64,000 bases of DNA from CBFHMJ01 sp965656875 (lineage in GTDB: Bacteria > Pseudomonadota > Gammaproteobacteria > Enterobacterales > Alteromonadaceae): NCBI GenBank assembly GCA_965656875.1, contig CBFHMJ010000043.1:247590-311589 (forward strand), read 5' to 3'. Shown one piece after another: positions 1 to 9,926 of the stretch. The notes below the pieces were generated by a model. That model had not been told where the DNA came from and made no database searches. It saw only the letters and a program-made list of their open reading frames with translations. A program made the position numbers and the translations under genes. Positions within the stretch are counted from its first letter, which is position 1. Each line of letters starts with the position of its first letter.

Positions 1-116
1 CCCGCTTTAATACGCAGTGGCTTGCCAGTTTTTAACTTTTCGATGAGTTCTTCTTCGATCAGAATCTCATCCGCTCCGCGCTTAATTTCAGCCAGAGCTT
101 TATCCAGATCTGTCAT
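1..116 (-). CDS. tyrS: Tyrosyl-tRNA synthetase, N-terminal fragment (cut by window start)
   Basis: Partial reading frame whose ATG lies at 116 on the minus strand and which runs off the window edge. The 38 visible residues begin MTDLDKALAEIKRGADEI and end in KTGKPLRIKAG, which matches the N-terminus of the longer bacterial TyrRS form, just before its HIGH-like signature (not visible here). TyrRS charges tRNA-Tyr in the cytoplasm. It is divergent from the M23 peptidase gene; I recall tyrS lying beside an M23 peptidase gene and anmK in many gammaproteobacteria. The identification rests on this short N-terminus only. Confidence 0.8.
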   Translation of the reverse strand, partial: MTDLDKALAEIKRGADEILIEEELIEKLKTGKPLRIKA

Positions 117-680
117 AAATCGATATACCTTGCTTTACCCGGCATGCTGACGTGTGACCGGGATGTTGTTTCATATAATGGCAGACGATTCTACTTGATT
201 AGCATAAATAGTCGAGCCTGTGAGACTTGAATCCACTCAGAATTTAGCGGTTTTTTCGTAAAATAAACGGCGTTAGTTGAAAGTCGTTATGCAAGTATCA
301 AATCCAACGATTAATAATGACAGTGCAGTGGAACTTCCGGCGCTTTCCACACTCTGATTAATTTGGCTTGTAATCTGCCAACACCGCCAGATTGCTGTTC
401 TGATTTATTTAAACTGGCAAAAATAACTGTTTGGGTATATTCTCAGCCTTAATCACCTGATAATCAGAATTTAGCATTTAAGCGTTTGTTGATTGTTGTT
501 ACCCATTTTTCAACAGTTCAAATGGCTTTACGTTGCGATCAATTGTTCGCAAGGCACTTTAAGCTTCGATGAATTAAACATCAAAGAAGAAGTGATCATA
601 AACCATTGATAATATTGAAAGATATCAACCTAAAAAGTCAGCAAAACCCAGTATTTAGCAGTATCAGTTAGTGTGTCTTT
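117..680. other. Intergenic region between tyrS and the M23 peptidase gene
   Basis: 564 bases between divergent genes, so it should carry both promoters. I found no convincing coding frame, no strong terminator hairpin and no recognisable operator. The DNA is AT-rich towards the peptidase start. Confidence 0.5.
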
Positions 681-1976
681 ATGGAAAAATTTGCAAAAAA
701 TATGACTTATCATCATAAGCTTTTAATCAGCATTTTTACGGCATTTGTCTTCATTCTTGCCCTGCTGCCTTCAGAAAAAGCTACCGCCTCCCGCAATACA
801 GATATTCCCGAATTAGTGATCGGCAAAAACTACCACCTCCCCGTTTCTCTTGATGAAGAAGAATCCGGTGCCCACCCGGTGAAAGATGAACTGGCTCTGA
901 AGCACCACACTATTACGGTGAAAAAAGGGGATAACCTTGCCAAAATCTTTAAACGTGCAGGATTCACCGCCAAAACGTTGCACAACGTTACATCTGGCAA
1001 AAAAGGAAAAGCCTCACTGAAAAAGATTCATCCAGGCGACCAACTTGAATTTACCTCAGTAAAAGGTGAACTGGTTCGTATCACATACCCACTATCAATG
1101 ACAGAAACACTCATTATTGAAAAGCAAGAGAGTGGCTATGTCAGTCATACTGAAACCAAAGAAGTAGAATCAAGACTTCAATTTTCCAGCAATACCATTA
1201 CGTCAAACTTCTGGAATGCGGGCGTTAATGCAGGACTGGAAGATGCACAAATCATGAATCTGGCCAATATTTTTGGTTGGGATATCGATTTTGCCAACGA
1301 TATTCAAAAAGGCGATCAGTTCAGTATCCTTTTTGAAGAAAATTACATTGATGGTGAATATGCAGGTCGTGGCAAAATCATCGCTGCCGAATTTATCAAT
1401 CAGGGCGAAACCTTCACGGCAATTCGCTTTACCGATGGCGAGTTTTACACACCAGAAGGTCGTAGCATGAGAAAAGCTTTCCTTCGTGCCCCGGTCGATT
1501 TCAAATACATCAGTTCCAGCTTTAACCCTCGTCGTTTACATCCGGTGACAGGAAGAGTATCAGCGCATCGTGGTATCGATTATGCCGCTCGCACAGGTAC
1601 GCCAGTAGTAGCCTCAGGAAACGGAAAAGTCATTAAATCCGCGTACAGTCGTTTAAATGGAAATTATGTGTTTATCCAACACGGAAGTCAGTATGTGACA
1701 AAGTATCTTCATCTACACAAACGCTATGTAAAGACTGGTCAGAAGGTTAAACAAGGTCAACGTATCGGTAGTGTTGGCGCTACTGGCCGCGTAACAGGCG
1801 CTCACTTACATTACGAATTCCTGGTTAATGGTGTTCACCGTAACCCAAGAACTGTCAAACTACCCAAGTCTCGTCCATTAGAGAAGAAAGACAGAAGTGC
1901 CTTTGAACGCATCGCCAAAGAAGCTGTTGCTGCACTTAAAGACAACCAACGAGTAATGCTGGCGTTTAACAGTTAG
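681..1976 (+). CDS. M23 family peptidase (MepM-like murein endopeptidase)
   Basis: 431 residues, inner-membrane anchored and facing the periplasm, predicted to cleave peptidoglycan peptide cross-links. Residues about 12-30 form one hydrophobic N-terminal anchor. Residues about 75-150 resemble the OapA/LysM-like region (KKGDNLAKIF) that precedes the catalytic domain in MepM/YebA proteins. The C-terminal zinc-metallopeptidase domain has its ligands: H296 and D300 in HRGID, and H375/H377 in GAHLHYEF. Length fits the MepM family (about 440). The start at 681 gives the membrane anchor directly, although no strong Shine-Dalgarno is visible; the next in-frame ATG is at codon 8. It precedes anmK, and both concern the cell wall. 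Substrate specificity cannot be read from the sequence. Confidence 0.9.
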   Translation: MEKFAKNMTYHHKLLISIFTAFVFILALLPSEKATASRNTDIPELVIGKNYHLPVSLDEEESGAHPVKDELALKHHTITVKKGDNLAKIFKRAGFTAKTLHNVTSGKKGKASLKKIHPGDQLEFTSVKGELVRITYPLSMTETLIIEKQESGYVSHTETKEVESRLQFSSNTITSNFWNAGVNAGLEDAQIMNLANIFGWDIDFANDIQKGDQFSILFEENYIDGEYAGRGKIIAAEFINQGETFTAIRFTDGEFYTPEGRSMRKAFLRAPVDFKYISSSFNPRRLHPVTGRVSAHRGIDYAARTGTPVVASGNGKVIKSAYSRLNGNYVFIQHGSQYVTKYLHLHKRYVKTGQKVKQGQRIGSVGATGRVTGAHLHYEFLVNGVHRNPRTVKLPKSRPLEKKDRSAFERIAKEAVAALKDNQRVMLAFNS

Positions 1977-2078
1977 CCAAATTACATCGGCTCGATGTCA
2001 GTGAACTGACGTCGAACTGATATGACAAAATCACACATAATTGACTGACACCATCACCTGACTTGTCGAGGTTTTCTA

Positions 2079-3239
2079 ATGTCAGAACATATCCCACAAC
2101 GCTTTATCGGCCTGATGTCAGGCACCAGTCTTGATGGTATCGACATCGTATGTGCTCAGTTTTCGTCCGGCTCTGAGCCGTGCTTTATTGAAGCCAGTAA
2201 TACCTACCCTTTCTCAGCTACTATTCAGGAAAAAATCAAGCGCCTGATGGCACCCGGCAATAACGAAATCTGGCTGGCAGGTCAACTGGACAGAGAGCTG
2301 GGTGAAGTTTTTGCTGATGCTATCAACCAGTTTCTGACTGAATTTAATATTTCCGCCGACAGCGTCACGGCTATCGGCAGTCATGGACAAACCATTCGAC
2401 ATCATCCTGAAGCCGAAAAAAGTTTCACTCTTCAGATTGGCGATCCCAATACTATTGCCATGCAAACCGGCATTGATGTAATAGCGGATTTCAGACGGAA
2501 AGATATTGCGTTGGGCGGTGAAGGAGCCCCACTGGTCCCCGCATTCCATCGAGATATCTTCTCTGCTGAAACTGATCGTGTAATCGTCAATATTGGCGGC
2601 TTTGCTAATCTCACCACTTTGCCTGGACGTAATGAATCGGCAACGATTCAACAAGTAACAGGCTTTGATACCGGGCCAGGCAATACACTCCTTGATCAAT
2701 GGTTTACCGCTCATAATCACAAAACATCAACAGATATGTTCGATCGTGATGGCACCTGGTCAGAGCAAGGAACATTGCTTCCTGAATTACTGAAGGCTTT
2801 TATGGCTGACCCCTATTTTTCTCGCCCGGCTCCCAAAAGCACAGGACGGGAGTATTTTAATTTATCCTGGTTAGCTCAGTTTGATGTCGAGCGATACGCT
2901 CCTGTCGATGTACAAACTACACTGACACACCTGACAGCTCGATCCATTATCGAAGCTATTGTTCCGCTTTCAGACAATGCAGAGTTATTACTGTGTGGGG
3001 GCGGTAGTCATAATAAACATCTGGTCAGATTGATTGGGGAATATTATCGCCAGTTGACTCAGAATCCATTATTACAGGCTGGTAATGTCGGCAATGACGG
3101 TATGAGTCCGGATGATGTGGAAGCTGCGGCATTTGCCTGGCTTGCTAAACAGTTTCTGGCGAACAAACCCGGTAATGTTCCAGCAGTGACAGGTGCTTCA
3201 GCAGAAGCCGTTTTAGGAAGCCTGACGAAAGCTAATTAG
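2079..3239 (+). CDS. anmK: Anhydro-N-acetylmuramic acid kinase
   Basis: 386 residues, close to the usual length of about 370. AnmK phosphorylates and hydrolyses 1,6-anhydro-MurNAc released by murein turnover, giving MurNAc-6-phosphate in the cytoplasm. The N-terminal phosphate-binding motif MSGTSLDGID is present at residues 14-23, followed by IGSHGQTIRH and IADFRRKDIALGGEGAPL, both typical of the family, then the GGFANLTTL and GFDTGPGN segments. The start is supported by GAGG upstream of the ATG. It lies 102 bases after the M23 peptidase gene, so cell-wall cutting and cell-wall recycling are linked here. Confidence 0.96.
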   Translation: MSEHIPQRFIGLMSGTSLDGIDIVCAQFSSGSEPCFIEASNTYPFSATIQEKIKRLMAPGNNEIWLAGQLDRELGEVFADAINQFLTEFNISADSVTAIGSHGQTIRHHPEAEKSFTLQIGDPNTIAMQTGIDVIADFRRKDIALGGEGAPLVPAFHRDIFSAETDRVIVNIGGFANLTTLPGRNESATIQQVTGFDTGPGNTLLDQWFTAHNHKTSTDMFDRDGTWSEQGTLLPELLKAFMADPYFSRPAPKSTGREYFNLSWLAQFDVERYAPVDVQTTLTHLTARSIIEAIVPLSDNAELLLCGGGSHNKHLVRLIGEYYRQLTQNPLLQAGNVGNDGMSPDDVEAAAFAWLAKQFLANKPGNVPAVTGASAEAVLGSLTKAN

Positions 3240-3295
3240 TCCGTTCTACAAATAAATGGCATTTCAGCCTGATTACATCGAATCACTACACGATC

Positions 3296-3325
3296 AAAAA
3301 CGGCAGGATTAACCTGCCGTTTTTA
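3296..3325. terminator. Bidirectional terminator between anmK and oadB
   Basis: Stem CGGCAGG / CCTGCCG with a 5-base loop, flanked by A-run and T-run, so it can end both anmK (plus) and oadB (minus) transcripts. Confidence 0.85.
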
Positions 3326-3368
3326 CGTTTTAGATTCTCAACCATTAGCTATTGGTCGAGCAAAGCAT

Positions 3369-4499
3369 TTATCCTACCAATGCCAACAGAATACCAGCCG
3401 CTACTGCCGAGCCAAGTACACCAGCAACATTAGGCCCCATCGCATGCATCAACAGGAAGTTATGCGGGTTGGATTCTAGTCCAACCTTATTCACGACCCG
3501 CGCTGCCATCGGAACAGCAGACACACCAGCGGCACCAATAAGTGGATTTATCTTACCACCAGACAATCTGCTCATGAATTTCGCCATTAACACACCAGTT
3601 GCCGTGCCGATTGCGAAAGCTACCGCACCTAATGCAAGAATACCCAGTGTTTCAACCTTAAGGAATTTCTCTGCACTAAGCTTTGAACCAACGCCAAGGC
3701 CAAGGAAAATTGTCACGATATTGATTAATTCGTTCTGTGCTGTTTTGCTTAAACGCTCAACCACACCGGACTCTTTCATCAGATTCCCCAGACAGAACAT
3801 ACCAACCAAAGGCGCTGCGGAAGGTAGGAACAATATGGTCATTGCCAATACCATCAGAGGAAATATGATCTTTTCTTTCTGTGATACCGGACGAAGCTGC
3901 TCCATCACGATCTTACGCTCACTTTCATTCGTTAACGCTTTCATAATTGGCGGTTGAATGATTGGCACCAGTGCCATGTACGAGTATGCAGCGACAGCAA
4001 TTGCACCTAATAAATCAGGTGCAAGGCGTGATGCCAGGAAAATCGCCGTCGGACCATCTGCACCACCGATGATGGCGATAGCTGAAGCGTCTTTCAACGT
4101 AAACTCAAACCCTGGAATCATGTTCAATAAGATCGCACCGAACAAGGTTGCGAAAATACCAAACTGTGCTGCAGCACCTAAGAACAGCATTCTGGGATTG
4201 GCAATCAATGCACCGAAATCGGTCATTGCACCAACCCCCATAAAGATTAACAACGGGAAAATACCGCTGGCGATACCGACATCATATATCAGCGTTAACA
4301 TGCCACCCGGCTCAGTAAAACCAGCCAAAGGTATGTTTGTCAGTACCGCACCAAAACCAATTGGCAACAATAATAGTGGTTCGAACTGCTTTACTATCGC
4401 AAGATATAGCAGCCCGGCACCAACCAGTAACATGACCAACTGGCCGCCAGTAAAGTTAGCAAGACCTGTTGAATGCCAAAGTGTAATTAATCCGTCCAT
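3369..4499 (-). CDS. oadB: Sodium ion-translocating decarboxylase, beta subunit
   Basis: 376 residues, a polytopic inner-membrane protein that decarboxylates the carboxybiotin formed by the alpha subunit and couples this to sodium export. The central segments GGADGPTAIFLASRLAP and the late GAAGVSAVPMAARVVNKVG are family signatures that carry ion-binding and catalytic residues in OadB/MmdB/GcdB proteins. Length matches family members without the long N-terminal extension. The gene follows oadA by 3 bases, so the two are translationally close in one oadGAB operon. Oxaloacetate decarboxylase is the likely complex because of the alpha subunit next door. Confidence 0.95.
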   Translation of the reverse strand: MDGLITLWHSTGLANFTGGQLVMLLVGAGLLYLAIVKQFEPLLLLPIGFGAVLTNIPLAGFTEPGGMLTLIYDVGIASGIFPLLIFMGVGAMTDFGALIANPRMLFLGAAAQFGIFATLFGAILLNMIPGFEFTLKDASAIAIIGGADGPTAIFLASRLAPDLLGAIAVAAYSYMALVPIIQPPIMKALTNESERKIVMEQLRPVSQKEKIIFPLMVLAMTILFLPSAAPLVGMFCLGNLMKESGVVERLSKTAQNELINIVTIFLGLGVGSKLSAEKFLKVETLGILALGAVAFAIGTATGVLMAKFMSRLSGGKINPLIGAAGVSAVPMAARVVNKVGLESNPHNFLLMHAMGPNVAGVLGSAVAAGILLALVG

Positions 4500-4502
4500 T
4501 AA

Positions 4503-6302
4503 TTACCCCTGCGTTAAACCTAGAAGCGGATCGCCTACAGCAACCGAATCACCTTCTTTTACAAAGATGTCAGCTACTGTGCCAGTATTAGCAGCACGGA
4601 CTTCAGTTTCCATCTTCATCGCTTCCATGATGATTACAACATCACCTTCATTGACCTGGTCACCGGCTTTCACTGTCACTTTAAAAATGTTACCCGCCAG
4701 CGGCGCATTTAATGTCTCGGATGCTGAAACAGATGCTGAGATTGGCACATTTTCTTCTTTCGCAGGCACTATATCAGTGAGCTCACCATTAGGGGCTACG
4801 ACGACGTTATAAACCTTACCGTCAACCTGAACGCTATAAGCTTCAGTAGCTGATGCCGATGCAGCAGGAGCGACTGGAGCAGCAGCTTTTGGCGCTTCTG
4901 TTACTTTCGCTTCTTTGTCTGGATGAGACTCGAATGCATCAGGATTATCACGATTTTCCAGGAATTTAAGACCAATTTGCGGGAACAACGCATACGTCAA
5001 GACATCATCAATAACATCCGTCGCTTGACGAATACCTTTATCTTTAGCAAGCGTTGTAAATTCATCTGTTAGTGCATTCAGCTCGGCATCAATCTTATCA
5101 GCCGGACGACATGTAATTGCTTCACCACCATCCAGGACTTTCGCCTGAAGTTCTGCATTAACAGGCGCTAACGTTGCACCGTATTCCCCTTTAAGAACAC
5201 CAGCGGTTTCTTTGGTAATAGTTTTATAGCGTTCGCCCGTCAATACATTCAATACAGCCTGAGTACCCACGATTTGAGAAGTAGGCGTTACCAAAGGAAT
5301 AAAACCAAGATCTTCGCGAACACGAGGGATTTCTTTCAGCACTTCGTCCAACCGGGATTCTGCACCTTGTTCACGGAGTTGATTTTCCATGTTGGTTAAC
5401 ATACCGCCAGGAACCTGAGCGGTAAGAATCCGTGCATCAATGCCTCTCAGACTACCTTCAAAACGCTCATACTTTTTACGTACATCTCGGAAATAAGCAG
5501 CAATAGGCTCAAGTTGGTTGATATCAATATTGGTATCCCGGTCAGTGCCTTCAACAATCGAAACCATTGTTTCTGTAGCACTGTGACCGTAGGTCATACT
5601 CATTGATGAAATAGATGTATCCAGCATATCAATGCCTGCATCGACAGCTTTCATGTAAGTTGCAGTACTCAAACCGGTTGTAGCATGACACTGCATAGCG
5701 ATAGGAAGTTTTACCGTTTCTTTCAAACGTGTGATTAGCTCTTCACACTCATATGGCTTTAATAAGCCAGCCATATCTTTAATACAAATCGAGTGAGCAC
5801 CTAAATCTTCCAGCTGCTTCGCCATCGTTAACCAGGTTTCCATCGTATGAACTGGGCTAACGGTATATGAAATAGTACCCTGAGCATGAGCGCCCACTTT
5901 CACCGCAGCAAGCACTGCCGTTTGTAAGTTACGGATGTCGTTCATTGCATCGAAAATACGGAAGACATCAACGCCGTTGGTATGAGCTCGTTCAACAAAC
6001 TTTTCAACGACATCATCAGCATAGTGACGATAGCCAAGTAGATTTTGTCCACGAAGAAGCATTTGTTGCTTCGTATTTGGCATTGCTTTTTTCAACGCCC
6101 GAATACGTTCCCACGGGTCTTCACCCAAATAACGAATACAAGCATCAAATGTTGCTCCGCCCCAAGACTCTACAGACCAGTAGCCGACTTTATCAAGTTC
6201 AGCTGCAATCGGAAGCATATCTTCTAATCTGAATCGCGTTGCTAATAACGATTGATGTGCGTCGCGCAACACGACATCAGTTAATTGTAGTGGTTTAGTC
6301 AT
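4503..6302 (-). CDS. oadA: Oxaloacetate decarboxylase, alpha subunit (biotin-containing)
   Basis: 599 residues. The N-terminal TIM-barrel carboxyltransferase domain opens with LRDAHQSLLATR, where the metal-binding Asp is expected, and includes the conserved AMNDIRN segment. A Pro/Ala-rich linker near residues 470-490 leads to the C-terminal biotinyl domain with EAMKMETE; the biotinylated lysine is K563. The enzyme transfers CO2 from oxaloacetate to biotin, giving pyruvate. OadB then releases CO2 and pumps sodium. The order oadG-oadA-oadB is the usual operon. A pyruvate carboxylase B-subunit reading is excluded by the adjacent beta and gamma subunits. Confidence 0.96.
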   Translation of the reverse strand: MTKPLQLTDVVLRDAHQSLLATRFRLEDMLPIAAELDKVGYWSVESWGGATFDACIRYLGEDPWERIRALKKAMPNTKQQMLLRGQNLLGYRHYADDVVEKFVERAHTNGVDVFRIFDAMNDIRNLQTAVLAAVKVGAHAQGTISYTVSPVHTMETWLTMAKQLEDLGAHSICIKDMAGLLKPYECEELITRLKETVKLPIAMQCHATTGLSTATYMKAVDAGIDMLDTSISSMSMTYGHSATETMVSIVEGTDRDTNIDINQLEPIAAYFRDVRKKYERFEGSLRGIDARILTAQVPGGMLTNMENQLREQGAESRLDEVLKEIPRVREDLGFIPLVTPTSQIVGTQAVLNVLTGERYKTITKETAGVLKGEYGATLAPVNAELQAKVLDGGEAITCRPADKIDAELNALTDEFTTLAKDKGIRQATDVIDDVLTYALFPQIGLKFLENRDNPDAFESHPDKEAKVTEAPKAAAPVAPAASASATEAYSVQVDGKVYNVVVAPNGELTDIVPAKEENVPISASVSASETLNAPLAGNIFKVTVKAGDQVNEGDVVIIMEAMKMETEVRAANTGTVADIFVKEGDSVAVGDPLLGLTQG

Positions 6303-6304
6303 CG

Positions 6305-6577
6305 TTATTTATTCTCCTGTGATCTATGCTGCCGACGATATTGATGAACCGCCCCTGAAATGGCGGCAACAACTTGTGGAGGTACACCATCAGCTTTTGC
6401 GGGTGTACCTGGCTGGCGAGAGACGTTACCTGAGCTAACAGGTGGTACGGGATCTTTGCCGACCAGATTAGACATTAGCTGTACACAAACAACCATTAAG
6501 CCCAGAAATGTAAACACAACCAGCATACCGACTACCAGTAGACTGGCCGCTTCAACTAACAGTGCTGAAACATCCAT
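6305..6577 (-). CDS. oadG: Oxaloacetate decarboxylase, gamma subunit
   Basis: 90 residues with one N-terminal transmembrane helix (about residues 12-38, VVGMLVVFTFLGLMVVCVQLM), then a Pro/Gly-rich hinge and a basic, His-containing tail ending RRQHRSQENK. In the OadGAB complex this small subunit holds alpha to the membrane beta subunit and its tail contributes to metal binding. It is the first gene of the operon, with oadA starting 2 bases after its stop. Confidence 0.88.
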   Translation of the reverse strand: MDVSALLVEAASLLVVGMLVVFTFLGLMVVCVQLMSNLVGKDPVPPVSSGNVSRQPGTPAKADGVPPQVVAAISGAVHQYRRQHRSQENK

Positions 6578-7375
6578 CCGCTTTACCTTTATTTCAATAA
6601 AATTTATAACACGAGAGCTTTCATAACCTGCTTCTCCGATCGTCTTCTACAGACGACTTTAGCCTGGTACTCAGAAGTAAACAGTAACCCGGATCAACAA
6701 TAACGGTTTGAATATAAAAATTTTATTTTTGTTTAAACCAATCAGTCAGTGTAATTAGCCTGATTTATATTTCCTATAGTCATCACCATAAATAGGTTAA
6801 ATATTCAAAATAACCAATTTGGTGTAGCCAAACAGGTAGTTAAAATAATTAAACAAAAATCCCTTCAGGCAAACTGGCTTCATCCACCAGATAAAACGCT
6901 GATTCTGGATGAAAATCAATCAAAAATAGTTATCCGGTCAAGTTTGACCAGCGGCTATTGATAGCACACCCTGGATTATTCTTCTTAATAATTGTTTACT
7001 ATTAGTTAAAGCAACAGCGACTAACACTCCAGCATATACAGGATGCCTTAAATCAGACACTACAAGGTACATTGTTGAAAGCTAACCAGTTTTGTATATG
7101 CACACTAAATTCAGATTGATGGAACTTTTATCACCCACTCATTAACATTTCATCTACGATTCATCGTCAGCCATTTGTTAACAAAACGATAAATCCCTGA
7201 TTTTTACGGGGGTATGAAAGGCAGTAAAGCAAGATATAACAAGTAGGCAATCACACGAATGTCAGAATATTCCAGTGATAAAAAATGATGGTGATTTGTT
7301 AGAAGTAGGTCGCAGACACAAAAAAGCCCGAAACTATCGGGCCTTTTCCAAAATGATGCAGAGCAGCTTTAAAGG
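6578..7375. other. Long AT-rich intergenic region upstream of oadGAB
   Basis: 798 bases. It should hold the oadG promoter (minus strand) and, at its other end, the thiI terminator. I see no convincing reading frame, no tRNA-like fold and no clear repeat. It is much longer than neighbouring gaps, so an unannotated small RNA or a degenerate gene is possible but unsupported. Confidence 0.5.
7321..7350 (-). terminator. Rho-independent terminator after thiI
   Basis: On the minus strand the stem GCCCGA / TCGGGC is followed by a run of six T, 26 bases past the thiI stop. Confidence 0.85.
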
Positions 7376-8839
7376 TTATTTTTTAGCAGGCTGAAAAATA
7401 TTAACGTTGCTATAGCCCTGCTCTTTTAACAGCAAAGCTTGAAGTTTAGACATGACGCCTCTGTCGCAATACAACAAGTAGTTCTTCGACTGATCAAGAT
7501 CAGGGAATTTTGATGCAACTTTAAAGAATGGAATACAAGCAACTTCGATATCATCCAACTCTAACGGACTTTCCTCTTCTTCCTGCGGTGCTCGAACGTC
7601 AATGATCACCGTACCTTCTGGAATTTCACTTACCGTTTCTACCTCTGGTAATTCTGTTTCAGCTTCTTTAGCGATGTCGCGAATATCTTTAACATCAGCT
7701 TCCTGAACAACTCGTTCCAGAATAGAGAAATCAAAGTTAGTTTCTTCTTGTTCAATTCGTTCCAATTTAGCACTAACGGTAGGGTTCTTTGAAATAACGC
7801 CACAATATTCCGGCATGGTCTTGGCGAAATCTTCAGTGCCAATATCCCGCGCAATATCAATGATGTCCTGTTTATCATGGTGAATCAGCGGACGAATAAT
7901 TAAGGTTGGTGTTACACGATCAATCACGCTTAGATTTGCTATCGTCTGACTGGATACCTGGCCAATGCTTTCACCGGTTACAATGGCTTTAACACCCATT
8001 TTTTCAGCAACCATTGATGCTGCACGCATCATCATACGTTTTAACACGACACCCATCTGGCCGTTTTCAACGTTTTCCAGAATTTCTGCAACAACCGGTT
8101 CAAAATCAACAGATACAAACTTCACCTTATGGGTTTTACTAAATTTGCTCCAAAGGTAATGTGAGACTTGTTTAACACCGATTTCATGCGCAGCTCCACC
8201 CAGATTGAAGAAGCAATAATGGGTTCTTGAACCTTTACGAATCATCAGATAGCTGGCAACACCTGAATCGAAGCCACCAGAAATAAGACTCAACACATCA
8301 TCCTGAGTTGGCAGTGGAAAGCCTCCCATACCTTGATGAATAGCCGTTACGATATAAGCGTTATCGTTTTTAATCTCAAGATGGATGACCTTTTCCGGGT
8401 TTTTCAGCTTAACGGAAGCCCCTTCAACATTCTGATTTAATCCACCACCAACATAACGAGCAACATCAACTGACGTAAAGTCATGTTCGCCACTACGCTT
8501 TACTTTGACGCAGAATGATTTTCCTTGCAGTTCGTCTTTATAAGCGGCGAAAACCGGTTGGTAGATATCGTCGAATGTCTCAAACTTAAAGCCTGAAACC
8601 TCTAAAAACTGAATAATACCTGGTACACGCTTTAACTGATCGATCAACTCAGCTTTGATTTGCTCGTCTTCAACCTGAGATTGCACTTCCAGTTTATCCC
8701 ACAGATTTTTAACCACGACATTTTCGTCAATCGGTCGTAGCGACAATCGGATATTATTTTCTAGTAAGCGAGTAAAGCGTTTTCGAACAGATTTACTCTT
8801 AATAGCAATTTCAGGATGGAGTTTAACAATAAGCTTCAT
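7376..8839 (-). CDS. thiI: tRNA 4-thiouridine synthetase / sulfur carrier for thiamine synthesis
   Basis: 487 residues, the long form like that of E. coli (482). The ferredoxin-like/THUMP N-terminus is followed by a PP-loop ATP pyrophosphatase motif (LISGGFDSGVASY, about residues 186-198). A conserved Cys lies in EYCGVISKNP (about 344). The C-terminal rhodanese domain has its active Cys in YCDRGVMS (C458). With this domain the protein can both thiolate U8 of tRNA and hand sulfur on for thiazole synthesis. It stands alone between two terminators. Confidence 0.96.
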   Translation of the reverse strand: MKLIVKLHPEIAIKSKSVRKRFTRLLENNIRLSLRPIDENVVVKNLWDKLEVQSQVEDEQIKAELIDQLKRVPGIIQFLEVSGFKFETFDDIYQPVFAAYKDELQGKSFCVKVKRSGEHDFTSVDVARYVGGGLNQNVEGASVKLKNPEKVIHLEIKNDNAYIVTAIHQGMGGFPLPTQDDVLSLISGGFDSGVASYLMIRKGSRTHYCFFNLGGAAHEIGVKQVSHYLWSKFSKTHKVKFVSVDFEPVVAEILENVENGQMGVVLKRMMMRAASMVAEKMGVKAIVTGESIGQVSSQTIANLSVIDRVTPTLIIRPLIHHDKQDIIDIARDIGTEDFAKTMPEYCGVISKNPTVSAKLERIEQEETNFDFSILERVVQEADVKDIRDIAKEAETELPEVETVSEIPEGTVIIDVRAPQEEEESPLELDDIEVACIPFFKVASKFPDLDQSKNYLLYCDRGVMSKLQALLLKEQGYSNVNIFQPAKK

Positions 8840-8934
8840 GGGTCACGATTACATCAAGGACAAAATTAAGGGCGCGATTATAAACGAAGATAGTCGGGAT
8901 TGAAAAATCCACATAAAAAATGTGCGATGAATAC

Positions 8935-8966
8935 AAAAAAACCAGCTCAATCAAGCTGGTTTTTCG
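8935..8966. terminator. Terminator after pomB
   Basis: Stem AACCAGCT / AGCTGGTT flanked by A-run and T-run. It lies just beyond the pomB stop on the minus strand and is bidirectional in form. Confidence 0.8.
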
Positions 8967-8991
8967 TAAATATATCACTGTAATAGTGCCG

Positions 8992-9921
8992 TTAGTTATC
9001 TTCCGTCACGGATAAGGGTTCAGATTCATGCGGTTTACCCTGCATAATTGAAATCTCAACCCGACGATTACGACGTCGATTCTGTGCGGAATCATTCGGT
9101 ACTAATGGTCTGGTATCAGCTCGCCCCACAACCTGAAGTCTGCTGGCATCAAACCCTGGTAAAGCAACCATTTCTGTCGCCACAGCTACAGCACGTTCTG
9201 CCGATAACTGCCAGTTATTTTTATAAAGTTCCGATGTCACCTGAATATTATCCGTGTGTCCTGATACGGTAATTTCACCTGGCACATCATTAAGAATCCC
9301 AGCTATTTCCTGAATAATCGGTTTAAACTGAGGCTGTAGAAATGCTGAACCTGATGGGAATGCGCCGTTTTCACGAATACGAATGGTAATTTGTTGTCCC
9401 AGCGACTCAAGTTCCATAGCCCCATCAAGTATCTGTTGTTGCAATTGCTGGGCAATCTTTTTAACCAAATCATTAATCTGTTCTTGATCAGCCTGTGCTT
9501 GCTGGCTTTCCGCTGACGCTTTATCTGCGGTACTTTGTGACATACCACCACGCTGGCTACCCCGTTGCTTCTGACGACCACCCGCTGAATCTTCATCACC
9601 CGCCTGGAACTCAAGCATTTGTTGAGTAATCTCAAAAGTTTGCTGCTGAATCGTTTCAATCGGAGTTGGATCAGGTCGCCCTGGGCGGAACTCCATCGCG
9701 ATGACACTGGTCCCCTTTGGAATATCTTTAACATCCAGCTTATTCTGGACACCAAAAGCAAATTTCATCGAACCGGCAATCTGCTTAAACTTCAATACAT
9801 CCATCTCTGAGAATGCCAGCAGCAACACGAAGAAACACATTAACAGCGACATCAAGTCTGCAAAAGTGCCCATCCAGGCTGGCAGTCCTTCCGGAGGGCA
9901 TTTGGGACATTCTTCACTCAT
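8992..9921 (-). CDS. pomB: Sodium-type flagellar stator protein PomB
   Basis: 309 residues. The N-terminus MSEECPKCPPEGLPAWMGTF is characteristic of PomB rather than proton-type MotB. One transmembrane helix follows (about 17-38) with the ion-binding Asp at D22 in TFADLM. A Gln/Ser-rich linker (about 100-150) leads to the C-terminal OmpA-like peptidoglycan-binding domain (VSGHTDNIQV ... NRRRNRRVEI). The protein anchors the stator to the wall and forms the sodium channel with PomA. It starts 5 bases after the pomA stop. Confidence 0.95.
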   Translation of the reverse strand: MSEECPKCPPEGLPAWMGTFADLMSLLMCFFVLLLAFSEMDVLKFKQIAGSMKFAFGVQNKLDVKDIPKGTSVIAMEFRPGRPDPTPIETIQQQTFEITQQMLEFQAGDEDSAGGRQKQRGSQRGGMSQSTADKASAESQQAQADQEQINDLVKKIAQQLQQQILDGAMELESLGQQITIRIRENGAFPSGSAFLQPQFKPIIQEIAGILNDVPGEITVSGHTDNIQVTSELYKNNWQLSAERAVAVATEMVALPGFDASRLQVVGRADTRPLVPNDSAQNRRRNRRVEISIMQGKPHESEPLSVTEDN

Positions 9922-9926
9922 AGCGA

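Noticed and set aside
2214..2720. 168-codon minus-strand frame inside anmK
   Set aside because: Antisense to a well-supported gene, with no family motifs.
3352..4812. Two long plus-strand open frames (201 and 284 codons) opposite oadB and the end of oadA
   Set aside because: They are antisense to clear oad genes, have low-complexity composition without recognisable domains, and arise from the codon bias of the real genes.
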